The position numbers were made by a program, and so were the translations under genes. Shown one piece after another: positions 12,888 through 24,649 of a stretch of 64,000 bases of DNA. Where the stretch lies: assembly GCF_030272615.1 (NCBI RefSeq), contig NC_081412.1, positions 668,859,852 to 668,923,851 of the forward strand, given 5' to 3'. This stretch comes from Cryptomeria japonica. Its lineage: Eukaryota > Streptophyta > Pinopsida > Cupressales > Cupressaceae. Under the pieces are notes generated by a model. The model saw only the letters and a program-made list of their open reading frames with translations, was not told where the DNA came from and did not search any database. How positions within the stretch are numbered: the first letter of the stretch is position 1; the number at the start of each line of letters is the position of its first letter.

Positions 12888-13555
12888 TGGAAGTAGCAAA
12901 CAATCTGATTTTACCTTGAAGCTCAATCAAATCCTCAGACTTTGTCTTTTAACATCATAGAGATTCGTTAGCAAAGAGAGATTTCATCCTCCAAGCCCTT
13001 GAAGATAAACTCACCAAATAATCTCATAAATTTCTTATTCAATCCAGCCTGCAAAATTAAACTCTTGAACCCAAATAACTTCTCAAATTGATCATTGAAG
13101 CACAATGTGAATTCTGAAGTAAATCCACTGATAGATGGAATTGTGTTTTTGTCCAATCCAAAAGAACCCAAGGGTTTTGGTCCTAGGGCATGAAACTGAA
13201 AGCTAGAAGCTCCCAAATTCTCCAAGAGAAAATAGTAAACCAAGCATGCCAAATGAACTTCACTAGTTTGCTTTTATAACATTCTCAAGAGGCTCCACTC
13301 TCTTTACTAATCCATGTGGGATAAAACATTTCTCTGCAAATAAGCCTCACATGAGGACATAAAAGGGCCACCCTTTTAAAACAACATTTTGCAACTAGGC
13401 CAAGGGGTACAATTCACTTTAGTCATAAAGTGACAACATAATAGACTTAACTAAAATTCAAAATATATTTCTTTTAACACAATTAAACTTCACCCAACGT
13501 CCAAGAATGACATATTTCACTGCTAGGAAAATGGAGGCCAACTCATTGCTAAAAA

Positions 13556-14084
13556 TGTTGATTTTAAGGTAGTGCTTGTTAACCACAAGCAAACATCAGA
13601 TCTGTTGGCTTCCCAACCATAGACGATAAGCTCTTATTGTCACCCCCGAGCACGCTACATAAATTTCTCACCATCAATTGATCTGCTTGTACATGAATTT
13701 GATCTGCTTGATTATGATTGAATTTGCTGTCTCATCTCTGTTCCAAAGAGGGAAGACCACGTCCATATATATCTGTCGAAAGGAGATGTCCAAGAGTCGG
13801 CTCTCATCAAGGAGGCACTACCTTCATGAAGCATCGCATGCCTTCAAATGAGGGGTAGCAAACTTTAACCAAAAGTCGGCCCCTTTGAAACAAATCCGAT
13901 AAGTCAAACTCGATAATGTATGTTTAATCATTAAACCTGATAATGCATATGTGACTTAATAAAGATATCAAAGGATTAATATAAGTTGATAGATTCATCA
14001 AATGTGTAAGGCCAATAGGCCATTCACACATTTGATCTTGTTGAGTTGGCCTGTAGGATTTCTACCGACGCTATATCATCAACA
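13556..14084 (-). repeat. 3' LTR of element E
   Basis: 529 bp, TG...CA, colinear with 16100-16407 plus 24170-24390. The polypurine tract lies just outside it at 14085-14095 (CTCCCTCTTAG, read on the minus strand as CTAAGAGGGAG). Confidence 0.85.
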
Positions 14085-14284
14085 CTCCCTCTTAGCTAGG
14101 GAGGAATCCTTCTTAATCTCTACAAGTCACATCACCTCATCATGATGACTAACATAATGACTACACTCATGTGAATGAAAGAAGCTTATCACCTTAGACC
14201 ACAATGGCTACTCCCAGAGGGTGAATACACACAAATGCTAAGTCATGGAGTCTCTCACATGACATCCACCATACCTACTCGCAG

Positions 14285-14860
14285 AGGGTGGAAGAAGGGC
14301 TGGAACCTCAAACTTCTCTCACAGAGAAGAATGCACAACAAGGGTTGATACCTCAAACTTCTCTCACAGAGAAGAATGCATAACAAGGGTTGATACCTCA
14401 AACTTCTCTCACAGAGAAGAATACATAACAAGGACTGATACCTCAAACTTCTCTCACAGAGAAGAATGCATAACAAGGGCTGAAACCTCAAACTTCTCTC
14501 ACAGAGAAGAATGCATCTCCACCATGCCTACTCGTAGGGGGTGGATCCACCTTACCTACTCGCAGAGGGTGGAATGAGGGCTTTTACCTCAAACTTCTCC
14601 CAGAGAAGAATGCATTAACAAGGGATTGCACCTCGAACTTCTCCTCACAGAGAAGAACTCATAAACAAGGGATTTCACCTCGAACTTCTCTCTTTCAGAG
14701 AAGACCTCATTAACAAGGGACTGCACCTCGAACTTCTCTCTCATAGAGAAGAACTCATTAACAAGGGATTGCACCTTGAACTTCTCTCTCTCAGAGAAGA
14801 ACTCATTAACAAGGGCTTTCACCTCAAATTTCTCCATCAAAGAGAAAAATGCATTAACCA
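14285..14860 (-). repeat. 45/48-bp palindrome-bearing array in element E
   Basis: About eleven units. Those from 14310 to 14500 are 45 bp and those from 14620 to 14860 about 48 bp. Each holds the short palindrome CTTCTCT...AGAGAAG. Both unit lengths are multiples of three, so one minus-strand frame repeats a 15- or 16-residue motif (VNEFFSEREKFEVQS in the second part). Whether it was ever translated is unknown. Confidence 0.8.
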
Positions 14861-14929
14861 AATCTTCATGATGACGTGGCTCCCTCTGAAGCTGAAATGT
14901 TAGGCTCCCTCTGAAGCTGAAAAACAAAT

Positions 14930-15720
14930 TCACTCTGAAGCAAATATCATCCTTCTGACCTCTTCGTCCAAGGTTACTTCTGATGATATGTCAGACTCCC
15001 TCTGAATGTTGATTCTTCCTTTGCGAAGAAATGCAAGCAATCTTGCTTCCTTGAATAGAGATTCGTTAGTGCCTGAATCTTGGGTAGAGGGACCGCCAAT
15101 GAAAAGCATAATTTTGGCAGCAGTGCCAGGCACACAAGCCCCAACCAGCCCCGCGACCACGCTGAGAGCAGTGCCAATGCAACGTGCAACTCTTGCATCC
15201 GTCTGCGTCGCCCACGGATCCTTTTGCAACTCTTCGAAAACCAAATTCAAAGTGAATTCACACTGGGAAGTTGGCAACAAGAATCGGGCGATGCTCTGAG
15301 CAAAGAGGTCGTCCTTGACGTTGATTACATCATCAACAAACTTGCAGATAGCGTCAAGTGTTCTATCAATCTGTTGCCACAATTTAGGAATGGGAGCAAT
15401 ACTAGACTTACTGAGCCAATAATGCCCGACCATGCGGCCCTTGTCCGGATTGGCAATCGAACCAGCCTCAAGTTCTTCCAAGGCCTTAAAAGCGCTTTGA
15501 AACTTGGGTTCCATTGCCACCATGAATTCATCTGTAAACCTGATTCGGTTGAATCGATATACAATCCGAGCTCCTTGTGCTGATAAAGCCAATCCAAATA
15601 CCGATTCCACAGGGCTGCAGGTTTTGTCTCTAGCTCTTTCTTCTTCAAAAAAAATTTGTATTGAGCACAAAAACCTCTCCAGCCACAACAGCCCGAGTTC
15701 GAGTCACAAGCCGACATCTT
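14930..15720 (-). pseudogene. Captured fragments of plastid glucose-6-phosphate isomerase and Sec23
   Basis: Two host-gene pieces lie in tandem on the strand of element E. About 15640-15314 encodes residues like the N-terminal part of plastid glucose-6-phosphate isomerase (PGI1): RYLDWLYQHKELGLY, FTDEF, ANPDKGRMVGHYWL, TLDAICKF. In the intact enzyme this part precedes the sugar-isomerase core. About 15304-15068 encodes a piece of Sec23, the COPII coat GTPase activator: RFLLPTSQCEFTLN, EELQKDPW, GTALSVVAGL, IGGPSTQ. The junction lies near 15310. Both recognitions rest on remembered family sequences. The pieces sit without introns between a primer site and a purine tract, which suggests capture through RNA and spread by retrotransposition. 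It is broken and no function is implied. Confidence 0.8.
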
Positions 15721-16087
15721 TCAACGCTGACAATGCCGAGCTTTGAAATCTTGGGCGAAATCCTGTGACTGGGCAGCAGGCAACTTTTTTTTTGCACAGG
15801 TTGTTGTCGGTGTTCCCCCACAGAACTTCAGACGCAAAGGATTTTGGGCCATCATACTTGTTCTCGAGGCCTGGGGAGACTCGATCCCTTGATTGCCACC
15901 AGATTTGTTTAGATACCTGATCGATGCCACTGTGAAGGGCGGAGGTCAGCAAGTGTAATCGTTGCATTATCCTCTGTAGTCGCCTTTCGATCTGGAAGAG
16001 ATCTTAAATTTGCAATTGTTTCTGATTGAATTTCCCTTGAGAGCACATGATCTACCTTCAAGCAGTTAGGCTCTATAGAAGGAATCC
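15721..16087 (-). other. Leader of element E
   Basis: Lies between the primer site and the isomerase piece. A minus-strand open stretch (15704-15967) could include the start of the captured isomerase transcript or its transit-peptide region, but I recognise nothing in it. Confidence 0.35.
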
Positions 16088-16099
16088 GCTCTGATACCA
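16088..16099 (-). other. Primer binding site of element E (tRNA-iMet)
   Basis: Read on the minus strand this is TGGTATCAGAGC, the usual initiator-Met primer site of plant LTR elements, directly abutting the LTR end at 16100. It fixes the element's strand. Confidence 0.85.
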
Positions 16100-16407
16100 T
16101 GTTGATTTTAAGGTAGTGCTCATTAACCACAGGAAAATATCAAATCTGTTGGCTTCCCAACCATAGACGATAAGCTCTTATCGTCACCCCTGAGCTCGCT
16201 ACATAAATTTCTCACCATCAATTGATCTGCTTGTACATGAATTCGATTTGCCTGATTATTATCAAACTTGCTGTCTCATCTCTGTTCCAAAGAGGGAAGA
16301 CCGTGTCCATATATATCCGTCGAAAGGAGATATCCAAGAGTCATCTCTCATCAAGGAGGCACGACCTTCATGAAGCAGCGCATGCCTTCAAATGAGGGGT
16401 GGCAGAC

Positions 16408-17854
16408 TGTAATATCCCTTGCCCAAACTGACTGATTTTGGTTCAAGGAATATTGTCAAACACTTTGTATGCTGTCTTTCTCTATTTTGATTTTTGTATT
16501 TCAGGTTGTTTGATACACTTTGAAAGTTGCCAAGAAATTTAGGAAGTTCGCCAATGATGTTGACAATACCTCTTACAATGAACTAGTATGCGAGTGCAGT
16601 TCTTTTTGGTATTTTTAATGCATATACATGAAAACTAGATATGGAATGCATACCTACAGCCAACTGACATTTCGACAAACAACTGGCATGCAACTATTAT
16701 GCTGATCATATATGCTATTAAAAGGACATTTCGTCAAACAAATGGTATGCAACATATATCTTCTTTATTGAATTCATTCCTGAGTACAATGCTGCTATGG
16801 ATTTGCCAAGACTAATTGGCTTACAAAAAGACTACAGCAATGCCAAATCTGATTCTAAGTTATCACTTACAACAGCAAAATTATATGCCTAAGATTTCAA
16901 TACTAGCTACTAATAGTTGCAAGAGGAACCTGATAATAGTGATGCTCGATGATGGAGATGAAAGTTGCAATCGGAATCAAGCACAAATACTGTAGCGCGG
17001 CACTGTTCACGCGGCACTGTTCACGGGTACTGTTCATGCACACTGTTCATGCATACTGTAGCAGCAAGAACAAACTTTTAAAAGAACGATTACTAATGGC
17101 TGCCAATGAATCTTCAGGTCTGCACTCGATAGTCCTCAATATTCTTCAAATCCTTTCTGTTATTCCTTTACTTTAAGCACAAATAGAACTCTAGAGTGAA
17201 GCTCTCTTGAAATGCCAAATTCAGTGGATATTTCACCACCTCAAATGGTTGCAACACTGAAGAATTGACGTTCTCCAATGGCTAACTGAAATCAGAAACC
17301 CTTGGCTTCTTCTCCCAATTTCATATCAAATGCAATTGACAATAATCCGATAATAAGAAAGAACCTCTCATGTTAATTTATTCTTCCCTTGTAGGAGCTC
17401 ACTTACTTTTCTTCCCAATGTGGGATAAAAGATTTTCTTATATTTGCACCTTATAATATTAAAGTGACTTTACTATTAAAAGTTACTTTATAACTTTATA
17501 ATAACATTAAAATATTTAAATAAATCACTTAAGTCACTTAAACTTTAATATCTCTTGAAATACTTGTCAGATTGCTATGCCGTCTGAAATAGGAATCTCT
17601 CCTCATAATTCCCCATGTGACCAAACACACTTTCTAAAAACAGAAAGGGTCCATCTCTATTACCCCTGACTTACTATACATAGTAAGTATGGCAAATGGA
17701 GTCCAAATGATATCGAACAAAGGCCAATTCCCTAAATGTTGGAGAAGAATCAATCCTCAGAGGACCCTCTAAGCATCCACATTAGCCTACGAGGGTCCAA
17801 TTATAGGCTAATCATTGGCTAGCATGATGTCACTAGCTAGAAGGGGACACCACA
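16408..17854 (-). repeat. 3' LTR of the gypsy element
   Basis: 1447 bp. In plus orientation it starts TGTAATATCCC and ends GGGGACACCACA. It carries a cluster of CACTGTTCA words (16995-17055) that differs in copy number from the other LTR. The purine-rich tract AGGAAGGGCAGAC (minus strand) lies just outside it at 17855-17867. Confidence 0.95.
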
Positions 17855-17855
17855 G

Positions 17856-18615
17856 TCTGCCCTTCCTGAAATTGCTTGTCCTCAAGCAATCTCAACTCTA
17901 GATGCTGTAAAATCTCCTCGCTCTCCCAAGTAGCATCCTCAACTGGCATATCCTTCCATTTCACCAAGTGCTCCCGGATGGTACGTCTCCTCAAGTTCCT
18001 TTCTCTGAAATCAATGATAGCCTCCGGTATCAAAACAAGTTTTCCCTCATCATCCAGGGGTGGTAGTACTATAGAAGGCACAATATGATGTCCTAGCGCC
18101 TTCTTGAGGCATGACACATGAAAAATGTTGTGCACCTTGCTCTCCGCCGGCAAATCTAACTCATAAGCCACCTCTCCCACTTTCTTGATAATCCTAAATG
18201 GACCATAGTATCGTGGCTTAAGTTTCTCGGCACCACTCTTCTTGAGAGTGGATTGACAGTAAGGCTGCAACATAAGATACACCATATCTCCAACCTCAAA
18301 AGTCCGCTCAGTCCTCTTCTGATCTGCATACTGCTTCTGCTGATTCTGTGCCTTAGTTATATTATCCTTGAGAGTCTTAACAATGTCTTGACTCTCCTGT
18401 AACAAATCACCTGCACTGGGCACTCTACTGTCACTCAAAAGCAAATCCATAAAATTGGGTGCCTCATACCCATACAGGGCCATAAAGGGTGACATCTGAA
18501 TAGACATGTGATAAGTGGTATTGTAGCAATACTCACAGAGATAAATCCACTTTACCCATGCCTTCTGTTGCCCTGCTATATAATTTCTAAGATGTCCCTC
18601 CACCCATTTGTTCAC
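17856..18615 (-). pseudogene. Integrase C-terminus and chromodomain of the gypsy element
   Basis: Integrase C-terminal segment (YYGPFRIIKKVGEVAYELDL near 18165-18220), followed by a chromodomain (EHLVKWKDMPVEDATWE, near 17925-17975). Chromodomains steer the integration of chromoviruses toward particular chromatin marks. Part of a fossil element. Confidence 0.9.
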
Positions 18616-18649
18616 TATCTCCGTTTGACCATCTGTCTGAGGGTGGTAG

Positions 18650-19867
18650 CTAGTACTCGGAGTGAGCTCTGTCGCACAACCTGAATAGCTCCCGCCAAAA
18701 GTGACTCATAAACCTGTTGTCCCTGTCACTCACAATGCTTCGAGGTAAGCCATGTAATCTGAATATCTCCTTGAAGAACAACTCTGCCACCTGTGTAGCA
18801 TTGTATGTAGCAGTGATCGGAAAAAAGTGTGCAAACTTCGTAAGGCGATCCACAACCACATATATGCAGTCCCTGCCTTGGGCTCTAGGCAGTCCTGTGA
18901 TGAAGTCCATAGACAAACACTCCCACTTCCTATCAGGAATCGGAAGTGGCTGAAGTAAACCAGTTGGATAGGAGTGTTCTTGCTTATTCTGCTGGCAGGT
19001 GGGACACTCCCTAACATACTGAAGTACCTCTGCTTTGAGCCCTTTCCATGTGAAGCGCTCTCTAATCTGCCGGTATGTCTTGTAGAAACCAAGATGTCCT
19101 GCCATAGGTGAATCATGAAAAGATTTCAGAACCATCCTCCTCACTGCTGATCCTGGAACCAAAAATATTCGCCCTTTGTAAATGATGAGCTCATTCACAA
19201 GCGTGTATCTGCTGTCCTGAATATTCCCATCTATGAATCCAACTGCCCAAGTATCCTTTGCATACTCTGCAAGGATCAAGTGTCTCCAATCCTCTGATAT
19301 GTCTGTCAATAAGCTCAAATGGGGCCTACGTGATAAGGCATCAGCAACTACATTCTGTGTCCCCTTAAAATATGTAATGTCAAAGTCATAGGACTGTAAC
19401 TTGCTCACCCACTTCTGCTGCCTATCATTGAGATCTCGCTGCCCCAAAAAGTATTTTAGGCTATTATGGTCGGTTTTGATACAAAATTTGCTACCTACCA
19501 AATATTGCCTGAATTTAGCCAAAGCATGCATAATGGCTAACATCTCCTTATCATATATGCTGAAGCTCCGCTCTGGCCCTCTCAATTTCCTGCTCTCATA
19601 AGCAATAGGGTGCTTCTCCTGCATAAGCACCGCTCCAATGCCCTCTCCGGAAGCATCACAGTGTAGCTCAAAAGGTTTGCTGAAATCTGGTAATGCTAAC
19701 ACTGGACAAGAAGTCATCAACTCCTTAAATTTCTCAAAACACTCCTGTGCCTCAGGAGTCCACAAGAAAGCTCCCTTTCTCATCAAATCTGTCAAGGGTG
19801 CTGCATGCCTAGAATATCCATCCACAAACCTCCTGTAGAAACCACATAATCCCAGAAAGCCCCTCAA
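18650..19867 (-). pseudogene. RNase H and integrase core of the gypsy element
   Basis: Contains the RT thumb region, the RNase H domain (FELHCDASGEGIGAVL near 19640-19680; TDHNSLKYFL near 19450), the integrase zinc-binding finger (CPTCQQNK near 18985) and the integrase core with DFITGLP (near 18890) and DRLTKFAHF (near 18840). Part of a fossil element. Confidence 0.9.
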
Positions 19868-22690
19868 CTATGTAAGGTTCACCGGTGAAGACCACTCCAC
19901 AATGGCACGAATCTTTTCAGGATCCATGTGTACGCCCTCTGCACTGATGATGTGACCCAAGTACAACAACTCTGTCATGCCCAAATCACACTTCGACTCC
20001 TTTGCATACAAGGACTCTCTGCTCAATATATCCAACACCGTGTCAAGGTGAACCAAGTGCTCCTCCCAAGATCTACTGTACAACAAGATATCATCGAAGA
20101 AGACAAGTACAAATTTCCTCAACTGAGGATGGAAAACCCGATTCATTGTTGCCTGAAAGGTAGCAGGTGCGTTAGTTAGCCCAAATGGCATAACTACAAA
20201 CTCAAAATGGCCACAATGACATCTAAAGGCTGTCTTCTCAATGTCCTGCTCTCTAACTTTGATCTGGTGATAACCTGATCTCAAATCTATCTTTGAGAAG
20301 AAGCAAGCTCCATGAAGCTCATCTATCAACTCATCGATCCTAGGAATGGGGTACCTGTTTTTAATTGTCTTCCTATTAAGCACCCTGTAATCAATGCACA
20401 TCCTCAATGTCCCATCCTTCTTCTTCACTAAGACCACTGAAGAAGCGAAAGGAGACTTACTTGGTCTGATGTGGCCCATAGCAAGTAGCTCCTTTACGGT
20501 TTTCTCAATTTCATCCTTCAACCTCTTCAGATGCCTATAAGGTGTAATCATGATGGGTTTAGCCCCCTCCTCTAACTCAATGATGTGCTCAATACCCCTG
20601 TCTGGTGGTCTACCTGGTGGAATGTCACTGAACACCTTAGAGTGTTTAACTCTAAGCTCCTGAATATCAGGAGGATATTCAATCTTCTGCTGTCCCTCCT
20701 GTGATGGCATCAACATGCACTCTGCTGCCCTCTCTACCTGATCATGTCGAATCAATCTAGCCATCCTCCAGAAAGAAACCATCCCGAGATCACTGTCCCT
20801 GATTGCCTTAAGAATATGTGTCTTCCCATTCACTTTAAACCTCATCTCCATCTCCTTGAGGTTAAGAGTGAACTCTCCAATATCATGCAACCAACTCATC
20901 CCAAGGACTATATCTATATCTCCCATAGGCACAACATAGAAATCTGCCTTAAAGTCATAATTATTAACTTTCAATGGGAGTCCAGTGATCTTACGATCAC
21001 ATTTGAGGATATAGCCATCAACTACCCTCACTCTAATTCCCCCAAACTCCTCTGTTTGTATGCCACACTTCACCACCATCCTAGCATCAATGAAATTATG
21101 AGTGGCACCTGTATCAACCAAAGTTATAACTCGCTGTCCAGCAAGCACTCCTCTCATCCGGAATGACCCTTCCTGCCTAATACTAGTGCGACGAGCTTCC
21201 CTAAGTTGCCCATCTCCTTCCCCATCCTTGGACTCCATTTTAGACAAGTTTTCAGCCTTGTCTTCCTCTTTTTCACCATCTATTTCCTCTATATCAGACT
21301 GCTGGTCTGAATTATCTGATTCTGATTCCTCATAGTATGCCCACATAACTCTGTTAGCTTTGCCCTTTGGTCTAAGAGGACAATCATGGTTTGCATCATA
21401 GGGTCCCTTACAGTAGAAACATAATTTTTTCTTCCTCAAATCATTTAATGTTTCCCTGTCAAAAGGTGTTGGAGTTTTATCTTTAGAATCATTTTTAAAA
21501 TCAGTCCTCTCTGGTTTTTTATAAAATGGTTTATTATCCTTACTAGAAGATGCTCCTTTGGACTGAAATTTGTTTGTTGGGACTGCATGTTCCATACTTC
21601 TTGCCTTTTTCATAGCTTCCTGTAAAGAAATAGGATCAAATGCCTTTATCCAACCTCTCAGTGGTTCGGATAGGCCCTCAATGAAAAGAACTATCAATCT
21701 ACGCTCTGAAATGTTTGGCACCATGACTGCCAACCGCTGAAATTCACCAATGAAATACTCCAAGTTCCCTGTTTGTTTTAGCTGTGCTAAGTCCCGGAAG
21801 TAAACCTCTGGATCTTTCTTGTCAAATCTTTCAACCAACCTATCCACGAAGTCCTGGTACTCTGTCACCTGATTATGCTGAAGTGTTACCATACCATGGT
21901 ACCACCAATCATGTGCTACTCCCTCCAAATGCAAAGTGGCGTATTTGATAGCTTCAATCTCTGTCATTGGCCTCAGTGCCAAAAATGTGTCAAGCTTATG
22001 AATCCAAGCTTGAGCTGTCATCTTACCACTCCCATCAAATGTAGGCATAGTAAGCTTGCCTGTAACCCTATTCAGCTCACTATTTTGACCTCTAGGCCTC
22101 CTATCCTGTCTGAGTGACCTGTAATGCTCTCTCCTCTGATTAACAAACCTCTCGAATGTCATCCTCTCTCGCACCTGTGGAGTTAATAAATCCCATTCGT
22201 CATTCGTAGCCATGAGGATATCTGCAAACATCTCCTCTTCTGGTTCTCCTGTAGGTGCTACCTCAGGCTCATCTCTAATGAAGGTAGGACGTGTAGGCCT
22301 GTTTGCTGTCCTGGAATGAGTCCCATGAGCTCTAGTTGACCCCACTGCACTCCTGTTATCCCCTTGCTCCTGATTCTGTCTGTCTTGTGGGTTCATGCGC
22401 TCAATCATGGTGGTGAGTGCCTGCAAGGCCTGAGCCATCTGCTGCTGTCCTGTAGCCATTGCTCTGAAAAATTGTCCTGTAGCCATTGCTCTGAAAAATT
22501 CCCTTGTCTCTTGATCATCATTATTCCTGTGGCCTCTGGGTGGGCTATTTGATTGCCTCTCACCCATGGCGTCTGGTAGCCTGTCTACCTGTTCTCCTTC
22601 CAACAGTGCCCTTCTGCGTGTGTAATACCTGTGAGAACCAACTTCTTTCTGCTGCATGTAAATTTCGTAACCCTCAGGATGGTAGGAAAT
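19868..22690 (-). pseudogene. Gag, protease and reverse transcriptase of the gypsy element
   Basis: Gag capsid region around 22050-21650 ([22 protein letters not shown]), a CCHC zinc knuckle near 21380-21425 ([14 protein letters not shown]), an aspartic protease with [10 protein letters not shown] near 21090-21120, and reverse transcriptase with [10 protein letters not shown] near 20270 and FFDDILLYS near 20075-20100. The open frame continues a little into the 5' LTR, so its first residues are not a real start. Part of a fossil element. Confidence 0.93.
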
Positions 22691-22692
22691 TA

Positions 22693-22704
22693 GCTCTGAT
22701 ACCA
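22693..22704 (-). other. Primer binding site of the gypsy element (tRNA-iMet)
   Basis: On the minus strand TGGTATCAGAGC, one base from the LTR end at 22706. It is the same primer class as element E. Confidence 0.9.
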
Positions 22705-22705
22705 C

Positions 22706-24164
22706 TGTAGTATCCCTTGCCCAAACTGATTGATTTTGGCTCAAGGAATATTGTCAAACACTTTGTATGCTGTTTTTCTCTATTCTGATTTTTGTATTTC
22801 AGATTGTTTGATACACTTTGAAAGTTGCCAAGAAATTTAGGAAGTTCGCCAATGATGTTGACAATACCTCTTACAATGAACTAGTATGCGAGTGCAGTTC
22901 TTTTTGGTATTTTTAATGCATATACATGAAAACTAGATATGGAATGCATACCTACAGCCAACTGACATTTCGACAAACAACTGGCATGCAACTATTATGC
23001 TGATCATATATGCTATTAAAAGGACATTTCGTCAAACAAATGGTATGCAACATATATCTTCTTTATTGAATTCATTCCTGAGTACAATGCTGCTATGGAT
23101 TTGCCAAGACTAATTGGCTTACAAAAAGACTACAGCAATGCCAAATCTGATTCTAAGTTATCACTTACAACAGCAAAATTATATGCCTAAGATTTCAATA
23201 CTAGCTACTAATAGTTGCAAGAGGAACCTGATAATAGTGATGCTCGATGATGGAGATGAAAGTTGCAATCGGAATCAAGCACAAATACTGTAGCGCAGCA
23301 CTGTTCAGGCGCACTGTTCATGCGCACTGTTCACGGGTACTGTTCATGCACACTGTTCATGCATACGGTAGCAGCAAGAACAAACTTTTAAAAGAACGAT
23401 TACTAATGGCTGCTAATGAATCTTCAGGTCTGCACTTGATAGTCCTCAATATTCTTCAAACCCTTTCTGTTATTCCTTTACTTTAAGCACAAATAGAACT
23501 CCAGAGTGAAACTCTCCTGAAATGCCAAATTCAGTGGATATTTCACCACCTCAAATGGTTGCAACACTGAAGAATTGACGTTCTCCAATGGCTAACTGAA
23601 ATCAGAAACCCTTGGCTTCTTCTCCCAATTTCATATCAAATGCAATTGACAATAATCCGATAATAAGAAAGAACCTCTCATGTTAATTTATTCTTCCCTT
23701 GTAGGAGCTCACTTACTTTTCTTCCCAATGTGGGATAAAAGATTTTCTTATATTTGCACCTTATAATATTAAAGAGACTTTATTATTATAAGTTACTTTA
23801 TAACTTTATAATAACATTAAAATATTTAAATAAATCACTTAAGTCACTTAAACTTTAATATCTCTTGAAATACTTGTCAGATTGCTATGCCGTCTGAAAT
23901 AGGAATCTCTCCTCATAATTCCCCATGTGACCAAACACACTTTCTAAAAACAGAAAGGGTCCATCTCTATTACCCCTGACTTACTATACATAGTAAGTAT
24001 GGCAAATGGAGTCCAAATGATATCGAACAAAGGCCAATTCCCTAAATGTTGGAGAAGAATCAATCCTCAGAAGACCCTCTAACCATCCACATTAGCCTAC
24101 GAGGGTCCAATTATAGGCTAATCATTGGCTAGCATGATGTCACTAGCTAGAAGGGGACATCACA
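22706..24164 (-). repeat. 5' LTR of the gypsy element
   Basis: 1459 bp, colinear with 16408-17854. The main length difference is in the CACTGTTCA cluster around 23300-23360. Confidence 0.95.
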
Positions 24165-24169
24165 CAGAC

Positions 24170-24390
24170 TTTAACCAAAAGTCGGCCGTTTTGAAACAAA
24201 TCCGATAAGTCAAACTCGATAATGTATGTTTAATCATTAAACCTGATAATGCATATGTGACTTAATAAAGATATTAAAGGATTAATATAAGTTGATAGAT
24301 TCATCAAATGTGTAAGGCCAATAGGCTATTCATGCATTGAATCTTGCTGAGTTGGCTTGTAGGATTTCTACCGATGCTATATCATCAATA
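24170..24390 (-). repeat. Remainder of the 5' LTR of element E
   Basis: Continues the LTR that begins at 16100 and was split at 16407 by the gypsy insertion. It matches 13872-14084. Confidence 0.85.
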
Positions 24391-24649
24391 AAAATTAGAC
24401 ACTAAAAATAGTAATTGTCCAAACACCAAACTGGCCCAATCTGGGATGCACTAAAACTTACTATAAATGGTAAGTGCTAAAATGGCCATTGCTAAAAATA
24501 GTCTCGAACAAGTTGTCCGAAATCACTCCAGGAGGTATTGTTCATCTCCATTAATCCATCTGAACTCACTGGTGCACCAGAAAACCCACAAAAGCCAACA
24601 CCAACTACACTACGAGAGAACCTTGAAGAAATGGGGACATTACATAGCA

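Larger units (their letters stand above)
16408..24164 (-). mobile_element. Full-length chromodomain Ty3-gypsy element (chromovirus)
   Basis: Seen: LTRs at 16408-17854 and 22706-24164, perfect TSD CAGAC (16403-16407 and 24165-24169), iMet primer site, purine tract, and on the minus strand gag, protease, reverse transcriptase, RNase H, integrase and a C-terminal chromodomain. The order protease-RT-RNaseH-INT-chromodomain is that of Ty3-gypsy chromoviruses. By eye the LTRs differ at about 20-25 of some 1450 sites plus a small indel, so about 1.5-2%. At slow conifer rates this is an insertion of some millions of years. It is nearly whole, with about two breaks in the coding part. Confidence 0.95.
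13556..24390 (-). mobile_element. Non-autonomous LTR element E carrying host-gene pieces
   Basis: Seen: two LTRs that start TGTTGATTTTAAGGTAGTGC and end ATCATCAACA (ATCATCAATA in the right copy). The left one is 13556-14084. The right one begins at 16100 and is split by a later gypsy insertion (16408-24164), resuming at 24170 and ending at 24390. The internal part is only about 2.0 kb (14085-16099). It has a tRNA-iMet primer site next to the right LTR and a purine tract next to the left LTR, so the element reads on the minus strand. It has no gag or pol. By eye the LTRs differ at about 5-6% of sites, clearly more than those of the gypsy element inside it. The TSD is weak (AAAAA/AAAAT). Confidence 0.85.
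5461..24644 (-). mobile_element. Old solo gypsy-type LTR, host of a four-element nest
   Basis: Seen: TGTAAGAATCC at 5461-5471 and GGGGACATTACA ending at 24644 are flanked by identical 5-bp duplications, TAGCA at 5456-5460 and 24645-24649. LTR sequence resumes at 12179-13555 and again at about 24396-24644. In these pieces the words TTGTCAAACAC, ATGTGGGATAAAA, CTTACTAT...TAGTAAG-like and TCGAACAA occur in the same order as in the LTRs of the intact gypsy element at 16408. Without its insertions the LTR is about 1.6 kb, near the 1.45 kb of that relative. The strand is inferred from the relative. It is a fossil with no internal region, so a solo LTR. Confidence 0.75.

Noticed and set aside
15006-15583. 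Plus-strand open frames of 97 and 167 codons
   Set aside because: They are shadows of the captured PGI and Sec23 pieces, which read on the minus strand.
16088-22704. tRNA genes, because of TGGTATCAGAGC words
   Set aside because: Both are 12-nt primer sites beside LTR ends. No cloverleaf surrounds them, and no tRNA or rRNA gene was seen in the window.
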